Origin: an uncultured Pseudomonadota bacterium
GTDB lineage: Bacteria > Pseudomonadota > Gammaproteobacteria > Methylococcales > Methylomonadaceae
Direction of reading: 5' to 3'
NCBI GenBank assembly: GCA_903931355.1
Contig: CAIZCB010000392.1
Span: forward strand, 1-7,896
DNA: 7,896 nt
How positions within the stretch are numbered: position 1 is the first letter of the stretch; each line of letters opens with the position of its first letter. The position numbers and the translations under genes are program-made. A model generated the notes under the pieces. That model was not told where the DNA came from. It searched no databases and saw only the letters and a list, made by a program, of their open reading frames with translations. Shown in pieces: positions 1-7,131 of this stretch.

Positions 1-2441
1 AACATTTCAAACGACTCACGTTTGTATTCTTGCTTTGGATCTTTTTGCGCGTAGCCACGGAAGTGAATACCTTGACGCAATTGGTCCATCGCTGCCAAAT
101 GCTCTTTCCAGCTGTTATCCAAGACTTGCAACATCACTGATTTTTCAAAGTGACGAATCACTTCAGCACCAATCGCTTGTTCTTTCTCAAGGCTTTGTTG
201 TTCTGCATGAGCGACAATCAGTTGACGCAATTTAGCTTCGTCTAACTTACGATCGTTAGCCATCATTTCAGTCAATGGCAAATCAATATTGAAGTCTTGT
301 TGTAAATGCTGTTCTAAACCGTGAATGTCCCATTGCTCTTCCATGGTTTTAGGCGGAATGAACAAGGTAATCGCTTCATTAATAACGTCGGCACGAATCG
401 CGCTGATGATGTCATCAATCGCGTCAGCCGCCATTAATTCATTACGCTGTGCATAAACTACTTTACGCTGATCGTTGGCAACGTCGTCATAAGCTAGGAT
501 TTCTTTACGAATATCGAAGTTACGACCTTCGACTTTGCGTTGAGCACTTTCGATAGAGCGAGTTACCCAAGGATGCTCAATCGCTTCGCCTTCTTGCATA
601 CCCAGTTTTTGCATCAAACCAGCCACACGTTCAGAAGCGAAAATTCGCATCAAGTCATCTTGTAGTGACAAATAGAAACGGGTTGAACCTGGATCACCTT
701 GACGACCGGAACGACCACGCAACTGGTTATCAATACGGCGTGATTCGTGACGCTCAGAACCAATCACATGCAAACCGCCGCTGGCAATTACGCGTTCGTG
801 ACGATCTAACCATGCACCACGCACTTTGTCTTTATCGGCTTCAGAGGCGTCTTCACCTAATGCCGCTAATTCAGCACTTAAATTACCACCCAACACAATA
901 TCCGTACCACGACCGGCCATATTGGTAGCAATGGTCACAGCGCCAGGCATACCGGCGTTTTCGATGATGTGCGCTTCGCGTTCGTGCTGCTTAGCGTTTA
1001 ATACTTCATGCGCAATGTTTTGCTGTTGTAACAACGATGAAATCAATTCAGAGTTTTCAATCGAGGTTGTACCAACTAACACCGGCTGACCACGTTGAGC
1101 GCAGTCTTTAATGTCTTCAATCACCGCCAGATATTTTTCACGCGCCGACAGGTAAACCAAATCGCCCATATCTTTACGAATCATTGGTCTGTGAGTCGGA
1201 ATCACCACTACTTCAAGGCCGTAGATTTTGTTTAACTCAAAGGCTTCGGTATCAGCGGTTCCGGTCATACCTGACAGTTTGTTATACAAACGGAAGTAGT
1301 TTTGGAAAGTAATTGAAGCGAGCGTTTGGTTTTCGTTTTGGATGGTGACGTTTTCTTTGGCTTCGACCGCTTGGTGCAAGCCTTCTGACCAGCGACGTCC
1401 AGTCATCATACGACCGGTGAATTCGTCAACGATGATGACTTGATCGTTAGCAACCACATAATCAACGTCTTTTTGGAACAGTGCGTGAGCGCGTAAAGAG
1501 GCATTTAAATAATGCATCAAGCGAATGTTAGCGGCGTCGTATAAACCAGAGCCTTCGACCATCAAGCCTTGTTCAGCCAATAAATGCTCAACGCGCTCGT
1601 AACCTGCTTCGGTTAAGTGAATTTGACGGCCTTTTTCATCAACAAAAAAATCACCCGGCATTTGATCTTGTAACTCAGGATCTTCGGATTTTTCTTGCTT
1701 GCTTAAATGCGGAATGATTTGGTTGGTTCTGAGGTAAATATCAGTATTACCTTCGGCCTGACCAGAAATGATCAACGGGGTTCTGGCTTCGTCAATCAAG
1801 ATAGAGTCAACTTCGTCAACAATCGCGAAGTTTAAATCACGTTGGACTTTTTGCTCCAAGCTAAACGCTATGTTATCGCGCAGATAATCAAAGCCAAATT
1901 CGTTGTTAGTACCGTAAGTAATATCGGCAGCGTAAGCCACTTTACGTTCTTCTTGGGTTAATTCGCTGACGATAACCCCAGTGCTTAAACCTAAAAAGCT
2001 ATATAACTTACCCATGGTGTCAGCATCACGACGCGCTAAGTAGTCGTTGACTGTCACCACATGCACACCGCGACCAGACAAGGCATTTAAGTATGCCGCC
2101 AAGGTCGCCATCAGAGTTTTACCCTCACCGGTTTTCATTTCAGCAATTTTGCCGTCATGTAACACCATACCGCCAATCAACTGCACGTCGAAATGGCGCA
2201 TACCAAACACGCGAGTCGAGGCTTCGCGCACTGCGGCAAAGGCTTCTGGTAACAAATGATCTAGGGTTTCACCTTGAGCAAGGCGATCACGAAATTCTTG
2301 GGTTTTGGCTTTTAGCGCCTCATCTGACAGTTTTTCATAATCAGAAGCCAATACGTTGACTTTCTTGACTAGCTTACGTTTTTTCTTAATCAGCCTGTCA
2401 TTGCGGCTGCCGACAACTAATTTAACCAGCTTACCCAGCAT
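1..2441 (-). CDS. secA: Preprotein translocase ATPase SecA (C-terminal end beyond the window)
   Basis: SecA is the cytoplasmic ATPase motor that drives unfolded preproteins through the SecYEG channel. Translating the minus strand from the ATG at 2441 gives an uninterrupted frame of 813 codons beginning [15 protein letters not shown]. Walker A MKTGEGKT lies at residues 102-109 (nucleotide-binding Lys108) and Walker B DEVD starts at residue 209, the same numbering as in E. coli SecA. Further hallmarks are [16 protein letters not shown], the [14 protein letters not shown] and DEFTGRMM region, GMTGTADTE, the second nucleotide-binding fold with [10 protein letters not shown] and [11 protein letters not shown], and a helical scaffold ending in ESFEM. 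About 90 residues are expected beyond the edge, including the linker and any zinc-binding tail, so completeness cannot be judged. The start is preceded by a modest GGAA Shine-Dalgarno 5 nt upstream. No secM-like reading frame lies upstream; the neighbour is the divergent trkA. Identity is certain from many SecA signatures. Confidence 0.98.
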   Translation of the reverse strand, partial: MLGKLVKLVVGSRNDRLIKKKRKLVKKVNVLASDYEKLSDEALKAKTQEFRDRLAQGETLDHLLPEAFAAVREASTRVFGMRHFDVQLIGGMVLHDGKIAEMKTGEGKTLMATLAAYLNALSGRGVHVVTVNDYLARRDADTMGKLYSFLGLSTGVIVSELTQEERKVAYAADITYGTNNEFGFDYLRDNIAFSLEQKVQRDLNFAIVDEVDSILIDEARTPLIISGQAEGNTDIYLRTNQIIPHLSKQEKSEDPELQDQMPGDFFVDEKGRQIHLTEAGYERVEHLLAEQGLMVEGSGLYDAANIRLMHYLNASLRAHALFQKDVDYVVANDQVIIVDEFTGRMMTGRRWSEGLHQAVEAKENVTIQNENQTLASITFQNYFRLYNKLSGMTGTADTEAFELNKIYGLEVVVIPTHRPMIRKDMGDLVYLSAREKYLAVIEDIKDCAQRGQPVLVGTTSIENSELISSLLQQQNIAHEVLNAKQHEREAHIIENAGMPGAVTIATNMAGRGTDIVLGGNLSAELAALGEDASEADKDKVRGAWLDRHERVIASGGLHVIGSERHESRRIDNQLRGRSGRQGDPGSTRFYLSLQDDLMRIFASERVAGLMQKLGMQEGEAIEHPWVTRSIESAQRKVEGRNFDIRKEILAYDDVANDQRKVVYAQRNELMAADAIDDIISAIRADVINEAITLFIPPKTMEEQWDIHGLEQHLQQDFNIDLPLTEMMANDRKLDEAKLRQLIVAHAEQQSLEKEQAIGAEVIRHFEKSVMLQVLDNSWKEHLAAMDQLRQGIHFRGYAQKDPKQEYKRESFEM

Positions 2442-2477
2442 GATATTTCCAGTGTAAAAGTGAATACAAAGTTTGCG

Positions 2478-2507
2478 ATTATAAACGCTATGAGGCTATC
2501 GTGACCA
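2478..2507 (-). promoter_or_regulatory. Predicted sigma70 promoter of secA
   Basis: On the minus strand a perfect TATAAT -10 box lies at 2478-2483. TGGTCA at 2502-2507 matches 4 of 6 bases of the -35 consensus, with an 18-bp spacer. Transcription would start near 2471, leaving a leader of about 30 nt before the secA ATG. The -10 sits inside a near-palindrome (GCGATTATAAACGC, 12 of 14 positions symmetric). Prediction rests on sequence match only. Confidence 0.55.
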
Positions 2508-2558
2508 GAAAACAAGCCCACGCTAGTGATCTAATCCCAATTGAACGCTGGTTTAACA

Positions 2559-2586
2559 TAGACAAGACTGGGCATCAGCGTATAAT
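2559..2586 (+). promoter_or_regulatory. Predicted sigma70 promoter of trkA
   Basis: TAGACA at 2559-2564 (5 of 6 consensus -35 bases) is followed after 16 bp by a perfect TATAAT at 2581-2586. Transcription would begin near 2593, giving a leader of about 55 nt before trkA. The bases just after the -10 (CCGCCGC) form a GC-rich discriminator. In enteric bacteria that is a feature of promoters under stringent (ppGpp) control; whether it applies here is inference. Confidence 0.65.
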
Positions 2587-2648
2587 CCGCCGCCTTTATA
2601 CTTGGCAAACAGCGGGCAAATAACAGCCCCTTACCCCTCCAGAGTTTT

Positions 2649-4004
2649 ATGAAAATAGTGATTCTTGGTGCCGGTATTACCGGTTCTTCTGTTGCTGGCG
2701 CATTAGCTAGTGAAGAAAACGACATCGTGGTAATCGACAAAAATCCACAACTGCTTACCGCATTAAAAGCCCGTTTGGACATCGCCACCGTTGAAGGCAA
2801 TGCTGCTCATCCAAGCGTCCTCCAGCAAGCTGGCATCGAACATGCTGACATGGTGATTGCGGTTACCGACCGTGACGAAACCAATATGCTGGCTTGTCAG
2901 GTGATCAACACGCTGTACAGCAAACCAAAAACCATTGCCCGGGTTCGAGCAATTGATTTTCTTAACCACCCACAATTATTCGCACCCGGCGGGATTGACA
3001 TTGTCATCAGCCCCGAACAAGTGGTGACTGAGTCAATTCACAACCTGATCAAATATCCCGGTGCCCTGCATGTTTCCGAATTTGCCGATGGTTTAATCCG
3101 CTTATTTTCAATTCGTGTTGTTTCCAGCGGCTTTTTAACCGGCAAAAAAATCCATATCGTTAAAGAAAAACTAGCCGACGGCATGATTCGTATCGCGGCG
3201 ATTTTTAGAGATGGCAAAGCGATTGCGGTAAATGGCGAATCCAAAATTGAAACCGGTGATGAAGTATTTTTCGTTTGCCCACACGATAAGGTGATGAAAA
3301 CCTTAATGGACTTACACAAACTCGAATCACCGATTAAATCCATTATGTTGGCCGGTGGTGGTCACGTTGGTAAACGTTTAGCGATTGCCTTGGAAAAAGA
3401 TCATCAAGTTAAACTGATTGAAAGTGATTTGCCTCGCGCCAAAGAAATTGCCAATGATTTACGCAAAACCTTGATTTTAAATGGCGATTGCACCGACGAA
3501 TCTTTGCTGCAAGAAGAAATGATCGAAAACACCGATTTGTTCTGCGCGGTTACTAATAATGACGGTATCAACCTAATTTCAGCAGCACTGGCGAAAAAAC
3601 TCGGTGCCAAAAAAGTGATTTGTCTGGTCAACAACAATTCTTATCTAAAACTGGTAGACAGTACCGATATTGATTTAGCCATTCAGCCTAAATTAGAAAC
3701 CTTGGGCAACATTCTTAAACATGTCCGAAAAGGCGATGTGGTTGGGGTTAGCTCAGTTTGTGGCGGTAGTGCTGAAGCGATTGAGGCGATTGCTCATCGC
3801 GGTAAAAATGCTCATACAGTGGTTGGCTTGCGAGTCGATCAAGTCACCCTGCCGGATGGGGTAATTTTAGGTGCCTTGATTCGCGAAAAAGAAGTGATTC
3901 CAGTTCATCACGACACCGTATTTGCCGAAGGTGATCATGTCGTGATGTTTGCGCTCAATAAAAAACTAGTGAAAGATATTGAAGCCTATTTCCAGCCTAT
4001 TTAA
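2649..4004 (+). CDS. trkA: Trk potassium uptake system NAD-binding regulatory subunit TrkA
   Basis: TrkA is the peripheral cytoplasmic subunit that binds NAD(H)/nucleotides and gates the TrkH or TrkG potassium channel. The 451-residue product is near the 458 residues of the E. coli protein and has the duplicated RCK layout. The first Rossmann fold carries GAGITG at residues 7-12 and ends its second strand in VVID (Asp30). The first RCK-C domain spans roughly 140-215. The second Rossmann fold has GGGHVG at 236-241 with acidic Glu258, and the second RCK-C domain covers about 365-448 (HVRKGDVVGVSS, AEAIEAIAH, EGDHVVMF). SPEQVV and IKYPGAL between the halves are typical of TrkA. The ATG fits the family N-terminus MKIVILGAG, although only a weak AGAG ribosome-binding site precedes it. 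No trkH or trkG is adjacent. The 3' end overlaps the convergent gene at 3997 by 8 bp, and no hairpin terminator is evident there. Confidence 0.96.
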   Translation: MKIVILGAGITGSSVAGALASEENDIVVIDKNPQLLTALKARLDIATVEGNAAHPSVLQQAGIEHADMVIAVTDRDETNMLACQVINTLYSKPKTIARVRAIDFLNHPQLFAPGGIDIVISPEQVVTESIHNLIKYPGALHVSEFADGLIRLFSIRVVSSGFLTGKKIHIVKEKLADGMIRIAAIFRDGKAIAVNGESKIETGDEVFFVCPHDKVMKTLMDLHKLESPIKSIMLAGGGHVGKRLAIALEKDHQVKLIESDLPRAKEIANDLRKTLILNGDCTDESLLQEEMIENTDLFCAVTNNDGINLISAALAKKLGAKKVICLVNNNSYLKLVDSTDIDLAIQPKLETLGNILKHVRKGDVVGVSSVCGGSAEAIEAIAHRGKNAHTVVGLRVDQVTLPDGVILGALIREKEVIPVHHDTVFAEGDHVVMFALNKKLVKDIEAYFQPI

Positions 4005-4542
4005 CCACCGAATCAGCATCAATAAAGGCCAAAGCATTTTGCGGTAAGCCATCGTTAGTTTCACCTTGCAAGGCTGCCCGACTATCTTCATGAACGGCAG
4101 CCATAAATTGCAACAACTGCATTTCCACCTTCATTTTTTCATGGCCTTCTTCGGCTTCCCACATTCGATGCAACAGCTGTTTGGCGTGATGATGAATCGT
4201 AAACGCCACCGCTTCTGGCAAATGTGAATAGCTATTACGCAATGATTCTTTCAAGCGATCTAAAGACTGCAAATATTGCTGATAGTCTTTAAGCTCTTGT
4301 TTACACTGCACTTTCACCATCGCCAAGTCATTGACATTACGGATTTTATTAACCGCCAAATCATGCGCTAACTGCTGCGCCTGTTTTTTCAACTGCGCCA
4401 CCAAAGCTTGCTCAGCCATGGCTTTAGCGCGACGCATTTCAGTCACATCACCATGCCGACCTAAGCGCCACTGTAAATTTTGGTCACGGCGGCGCTGCCA
4501 ATAGTTGACGAAATCATCAATTAATTGACCCATTATCGACAT
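3997..4542 (-). CDS. Uncharacterised soluble alpha-helical protein
   Basis: I do not recognise this 181-residue protein. It has no signal peptide and no membrane segment. From about residue 35 to 165 it is rich in Ala, Gln, Leu, Glu, Lys and Arg with few Gly or Pro, which suggests long helices or coiled coil (for example AKAMAEQALVAQLKKQAQQL and LQSLDRLKESLRNSY). A histidine cluster, IHHHAK, lies near residues 116-121, and an acidic stretch, WEAEEGHEKMK, follows. The N-terminus GQLIDDFVNYWQRRRDQ is aromatic and basic. The start at 4542 is supported by GGAG at 4550-4553, 7 nt upstream. The frame overlaps the end of the preceding membrane-protein gene by 10 bp, so translation is probably coupled and the two products may work together. 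It is the last gene of the minus-strand run and meets trkA tail to tail with an 8-bp overlap. Confidence 0.75.
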   Translation of the reverse strand: MSIMGQLIDDFVNYWQRRRDQNLQWRLGRHGDVTEMRRAKAMAEQALVAQLKKQAQQLAHDLAVNKIRNVNDLAMVKVQCKQELKDYQQYLQSLDRLKESLRNSYSHLPEAVAFTIHHHAKQLLHRMWEAEEGHEKMKVEMQLLQFMAAVHEDSRAALQGETNDGLPQNALAFIDADSVVK

Positions 4543-5063
4543 TGCATATCTCCACGAACAGACAAAATCCCATCAACATCACCCTGCCGATAACTGCGAC
4601 GCAGGGCTTTTCGCAAACGACGATACTTTGCACTAGGCAACTGGGTTTTCACCGCTTGTAACTCCCGATTAACCGCATCAAATAACTCCCGCAAATGTTT
4701 ACGATTATTAGCAACCAACAAGCGATGGCGCTTAAACCGATTCAAATAATGTAACTGCCGCGATTGTTGGGCAGTCCGTTGTTTCAGATTACGCTGATGG
4801 TTATATAAGCTTAAAATCCGCCTTAACGCAAAACTTTCACGACTAAAATAACGGCGTAATTGTCGCCAAACCGTCAAAGCCAATCCGATCAAAGCTAAGG
4901 CAAACAGCGATAACATAGTCAGCAATAAAACTTTACTGGCTATGCCATAAAATAAAGTGGTTAACCAAGGCAAACCCGCTTGCATCAAGATAAAACCGAT
5001 AAAAAACAACACCATCGCTAAACTAGCAACTAACAGCGCAATGTAAAACAGTGTTGTTAACAT
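4533..5063 (-). CDS. Uncharacterised two-TM inner-membrane protein with basic cytoplasmic tail
   Basis: This 176-residue product is not one I can name. Two hydrophobic segments are clear, at about residues 5-27 (LFYIALLVASLAMVLFFIGF) and 44-66 (VLLLTMLSLFALALIGLALT), joined by a short loop. The remaining 110 residues are strongly basic, with runs such as RQLRRYF, NRFKRHRLL and RLRKALRRSYRQ. By the positive-inside rule this tail should be cytoplasmic. I chose the ATG at 5063, 4 nt after the stop of the upstream VOC gene, because it places the first membrane segment at the N-terminus. The frame also opens at a GTG at 5111 and ATGs at 5102 and 5096, which would add up to 16 residues inside the VOC gene; none of the starts has a strong ribosome-binding site. 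The close upstream stop suggests reinitiation. Its 10-bp overlap with the next gene points to a functional pair, perhaps a membrane anchor and a soluble partner, which is inference. Confidence 0.75.
   Translation of the reverse strand: MLTTLFYIALLVASLAMVLFFIGFILMQAGLPWLTTLFYGIASKVLLLTMLSLFALALIGLALTVWRQLRRYFSRESFALRRILSLYNHQRNLKQRTAQQSRQLHYLNRFKRHRLLVANNRKHLRELFDAVNRELQAVKTQLPSAKYRRLRKALRRSYRQGDVDGILSVRGDMQCR
4550..4553 (-). promoter_or_regulatory. Ribosome-binding site of the helical-protein gene
   Basis: GGAG on the minus strand lies 7 nt upstream of the ATG at 4542, within the last codons of the upstream membrane-protein gene. It favours the ATG at 4542 over the in-frame ATG three codons later. 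Confidence 0.6.
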
Positions 5064-5067
5064 GGCT

Positions 5068-5442
5068 TTAAGAACGCTCGATAAACTCCAAAGCATTGCC
5101 ATCAAAATCACGGCAAAACAGCGCTTTTCGCCCAGAAATACTTAAGGTATGTTCAACACCGGCTTGCAATAAATCTTCTCTCAACACATCAAAAGAATCG
5201 ATATACATCGCCACATGCCGATCACGACCACCATGCGCGGGACGACCGGTCGTTGGGTCAGGATTATCTAATTCCAGTAAATGAATCTGCTGTAAACCAA
5301 CTTCTAACCATGCACCGGGAAACGGCAATGGCGGGCGATCTATTTGCTTCATGCCCAAAATATCACGATAAAACCGCAAGGATCTTTCGGCATCAGAAAC
5401 GATTAAGCTGGCGTGGTGAATAGTGAAATTATGTTTGGACAT
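5068..5442 (-). CDS. VOC-superfamily (glyoxalase/bleomycin-resistance/dioxygenase fold) protein
   Basis: This 124-residue protein is a single VOC unit made of two beta-alpha-beta-beta-beta modules. The first opens with IHHASLIVSDAERSLRFYRDILGM, a typical glyoxalase-fold start. The second opens with RHVAMYIDSFDVL and ends with FDGNALEFIE. The expected metal ligands appear intact: His10, His54 (QIHLLEL), His76 and Glu119. This suggests an active metalloenzyme, but the superfamily covers isomerases, lyases, dioxygenases and drug-modifying enzymes, and substrate cannot be read from the sequence. It is shorter than E. coli GloA (135 residues) and should not be called a lactoylglutathione lyase on this evidence. 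The gene lies 29 nt after hyi and 4 nt before the membrane-protein gene, so it is probably co-transcribed with both. A role in handling a reactive hydroxy- or oxo-acid from the neighbouring pathway is possible but unsupported. No clear Shine-Dalgarno precedes the ATG. Confidence 0.9.
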   Translation of the reverse strand: MSKHNFTIHHASLIVSDAERSLRFYRDILGMKQIDRPPLPFPGAWLEVGLQQIHLLELDNPDPTTGRPAHGGRDRHVAMYIDSFDVLREDLLQAGVEHTLSISGRKALFCRDFDGNALEFIERS

Positions 5443-5471
5443 GGTTTTATTTTAAGAAGAGATTGCGCCGA

Positions 5472-6251
5472 TTATACCGCGAGGCTTTTCATCCACGCCA
5501 AACTCTCGGCTGTTGTGGTGCTAGGTCGATACTCTGCCCCAACCCAGCCTGAATAATGATTGGCATCTAATAAAGCAAATAAGCTAACAAAATCAATTAC
5601 CCCAGTTCCCGGTTCATTGCGCCCAGGACAGTCGGCAAATTGAATATGGCCAATTTTCGCCAAATGTTGTTTGAAAAATGCCGCGCAATCTTCACCCATC
5701 CTCGTCAGATGATAAATATCGTATTGCAGGCGTAAATTGGGATGATTGACCGCCGCCAAAGTCGCCAGCATTTTTTCACTGTTATCAATAATAAAGCCAG
5801 GCATATCAATACTATTGACCGCTTCAAACACCGTGGTAATACCTTGCTCGGCAAACACTTGGCTGGCGTAATGCAGGTTTTCCAGCAAAGTCGCCTGATA
5901 TTCTGGCAATCGAGCTAAATCCAGACAACGACCGGGTAAAACATTAATCACTTCCGGCTTTAAAATCGCTGCATAGTCTGCCGCTTGCGCCACCGCAGCT
6001 TTAAACTGCACCTGCTTTTCCGGCACCGCCGCTAGACCTTCACCGCCTTGCAACAAAGTATCGGCATCGACATTAAACAACACCAAACGCAGATCATTTT
6101 CTAACAGAGCCGCTTGAATTTGCTCAGCAGGGAAAAGATAAGGAAATTGAATTTCTACCGCGGTGAAACCATATTGCTTAGCCAGCGCAAACCGCTCCAG
6201 CAAAGGCACTTCGGTAAATAATAAACTGAGATTAGCAGTAAAACGTGGCAT
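5472..6251 (-). CDS. hyi: Hydroxypyruvate isomerase
   Basis: Hyi interconverts hydroxypyruvate and tartronate semialdehyde (2-hydroxy-3-oxopropionate) in the cytoplasm. The 259-residue product is collinear with E. coli Hyi: RFTANLSLLF at the start, then VEIQFPY, EAVNSIDMPGF, LQYDIYHLTRM, KIGHIQFADCPGR, NEPGTGVIDF and WVGAEYRPSTTT. This is the xylose-isomerase-like TIM barrel, and the four metal/catalytic positions are present as Glu143, Asp178, Gln204 and Glu240. The start codon overlaps the garR stop by one base (TAATG). No separate ribosome-binding site is seen, so translation is likely coupled to garR. Adjacency to a reductase that consumes its product strongly supports the assignment. No glyoxylate carboligase gene is present beside the pair, unlike the E. 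coli gcl-hyi-glxR arrangement. A general AP-endonuclease-2-family sugar isomerase is the fallback reading but fits less well. Confidence 0.93.
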   Translation of the reverse strand: MPRFTANLSLLFTEVPLLERFALAKQYGFTAVEIQFPYLFPAEQIQAALLENDLRLVLFNVDADTLLQGGEGLAAVPEKQVQFKAAVAQAADYAAILKPEVINVLPGRCLDLARLPEYQATLLENLHYASQVFAEQGITTVFEAVNSIDMPGFIIDNSEKMLATLAAVNHPNLRLQYDIYHLTRMGEDCAAFFKQHLAKIGHIQFADCPGRNEPGTGVIDFVSLFALLDANHYSGWVGAEYRPSTTTAESLAWMKSLAV

Positions 6252-7120
6252 TAGTCGTGACTATAAAGCTTGATTAAGGTTGAAGGGTCTTGCTCCAGAA
6301 AACCAGCGCTGCCGTGCAATTGCATCAACTGCGCGGCTAAGCCAGAAATCGGCACCGCACTGCCCTGTTTACGCGCCAATTCCGCGGCCATATTCAAATC
6401 TTTTAACAAGGTTTTCACCCGCCATTTCACTGGCTCGAAACATTGATTGGCCATTTCTGGCCCGACAATTTGCAACGGCTTGGAATCGGCAAAACCTCCC
6501 GCTAATGCTTCGGGAATTTTCACGGTATCGACGCCAGCGGCTTTTGCTAAAGCCATCATTTCGGCAATCACCAACACATTGCAACTAACGATCATTTGAT
6601 TACAGATTTTGGTAGTTTGACCGCTACCGACAGCACCCATGTGAGTCAATCGACTGTATAAGGGCTTCAACACCTCACGCGCCACGGCAATATCGGCCTC
6701 AGCACCACCGGCCATAATCGCCAAACTACCTTGTTCTGCGCCAGCGGTACCGCCAGACACTGGCGCATCAACCCAAGCCATAGCGCATTGAGTTTGTAGC
6801 TCAGTGGCTAATTGGCGAGTCACTTCAGGGTCGATACTGGACAAATCAATCACTAATTTACCAGCACTGCCATTCGGCAAAATCTGTTGTTTAACCACCG
6901 ATTCAACCACCGCCGTGTCGGCTAAACAGAGAATAATCACATCAGATTGAGTGACCAATTCACCAACGGTATCACAAACCACCGCACCAGCCTGACTGAC
7001 TGCTACCAATTTATCAGCACTGCGATTCCAGACATTCACTTGATAACCGGCCGCTAACAAACGTAGCGTCAACGATTTACCCATTAAACCAATCCCAACA
7101 AAACCCAAGGTTTTTGTCAT
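6251..7120 (-). CDS. garR: 2-hydroxy-3-oxopropionate (tartronate semialdehyde) reductase
   Basis: This enzyme reduces tartronate semialdehyde to D-glycerate with NAD(P)H. At 289 residues it is close to the usual length of the beta-hydroxyacid dehydrogenase family. The Rossmann motif GFVGIGLMG is at residues 6-14. NRS at 32-34, just after the second strand, resembles the NR(S/T) sequence of NADP-preferring members, so NADPH use is plausible but inferred. The substrate-binding signature DAPVSGG is at 118-124. The catalytic Lys171 and nearby Asn174 sit in GSGQTTKICNQM, and LLKDLNMA carries Lys240 and Asp241. Family members also include 3-hydroxyisobutyrate, glyoxylate and succinate-semialdehyde reductases, which sequence alone separates poorly; the hyi gene directly downstream favours tartronate semialdehyde. 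The ATG at 7120 follows AAGGG at an 8-nt spacing, and the upstream gene stops 11 nt before it. It overlaps the hyi start by 1 nt. Confidence 0.88.
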   Translation of the reverse strand: MTKTLGFVGIGLMGKSLTLRLLAAGYQVNVWNRSADKLVAVSQAGAVVCDTVGELVTQSDVIILCLADTAVVESVVKQQILPNGSAGKLVIDLSSIDPEVTRQLATELQTQCAMAWVDAPVSGGTAGAEQGSLAIMAGGAEADIAVAREVLKPLYSRLTHMGAVGSGQTTKICNQMIVSCNVLVIAEMMALAKAAGVDTVKIPEALAGGFADSKPLQIVGPEMANQCFEPVKWRVKTLLKDLNMAAELARKQGSAVPISGLAAQLMQLHGSAGFLEQDPSTLIKLYSHD

Positions 7121-7131
7121 TAAATCTACCC

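Noticed and set aside
665..1089. Two overlapping plus-strand open frames of 87 codons
   Set aside because: They lie wholly inside secA on the opposite strand, where the SecA translation is continuous with conserved motifs; the frames encode nothing recognisable.
2531..2800. An 89-codon minus-strand frame crossing the trkA start
   Set aside because: It is antisense to the conserved trkA N-terminus and covers the trkA promoter; it lacks a ribosome-binding site and any recognisable domain. It is also not a secM, since its product has no arrest-like motif and does not read into secA.
3038..3637. Minus-strand frames of 101 and 77 codons inside trkA
   Set aside because: They are shadows of a complete, well-matched trkA.
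5064..5111. Upstream extension of the two-TM protein to the GTG at 5111
   Set aside because: The extra residues lie within the VOC coding sequence and no ribosome-binding site supports those starts; the ATG at 5063 just after the VOC stop fits better, though this is not certain.
6280..6588. A 102-codon plus-strand frame and a 71-codon minus-strand frame inside garR
   Set aside because: Both overlap conserved garR sequence, including the catalytic-lysine region; neither has family features.
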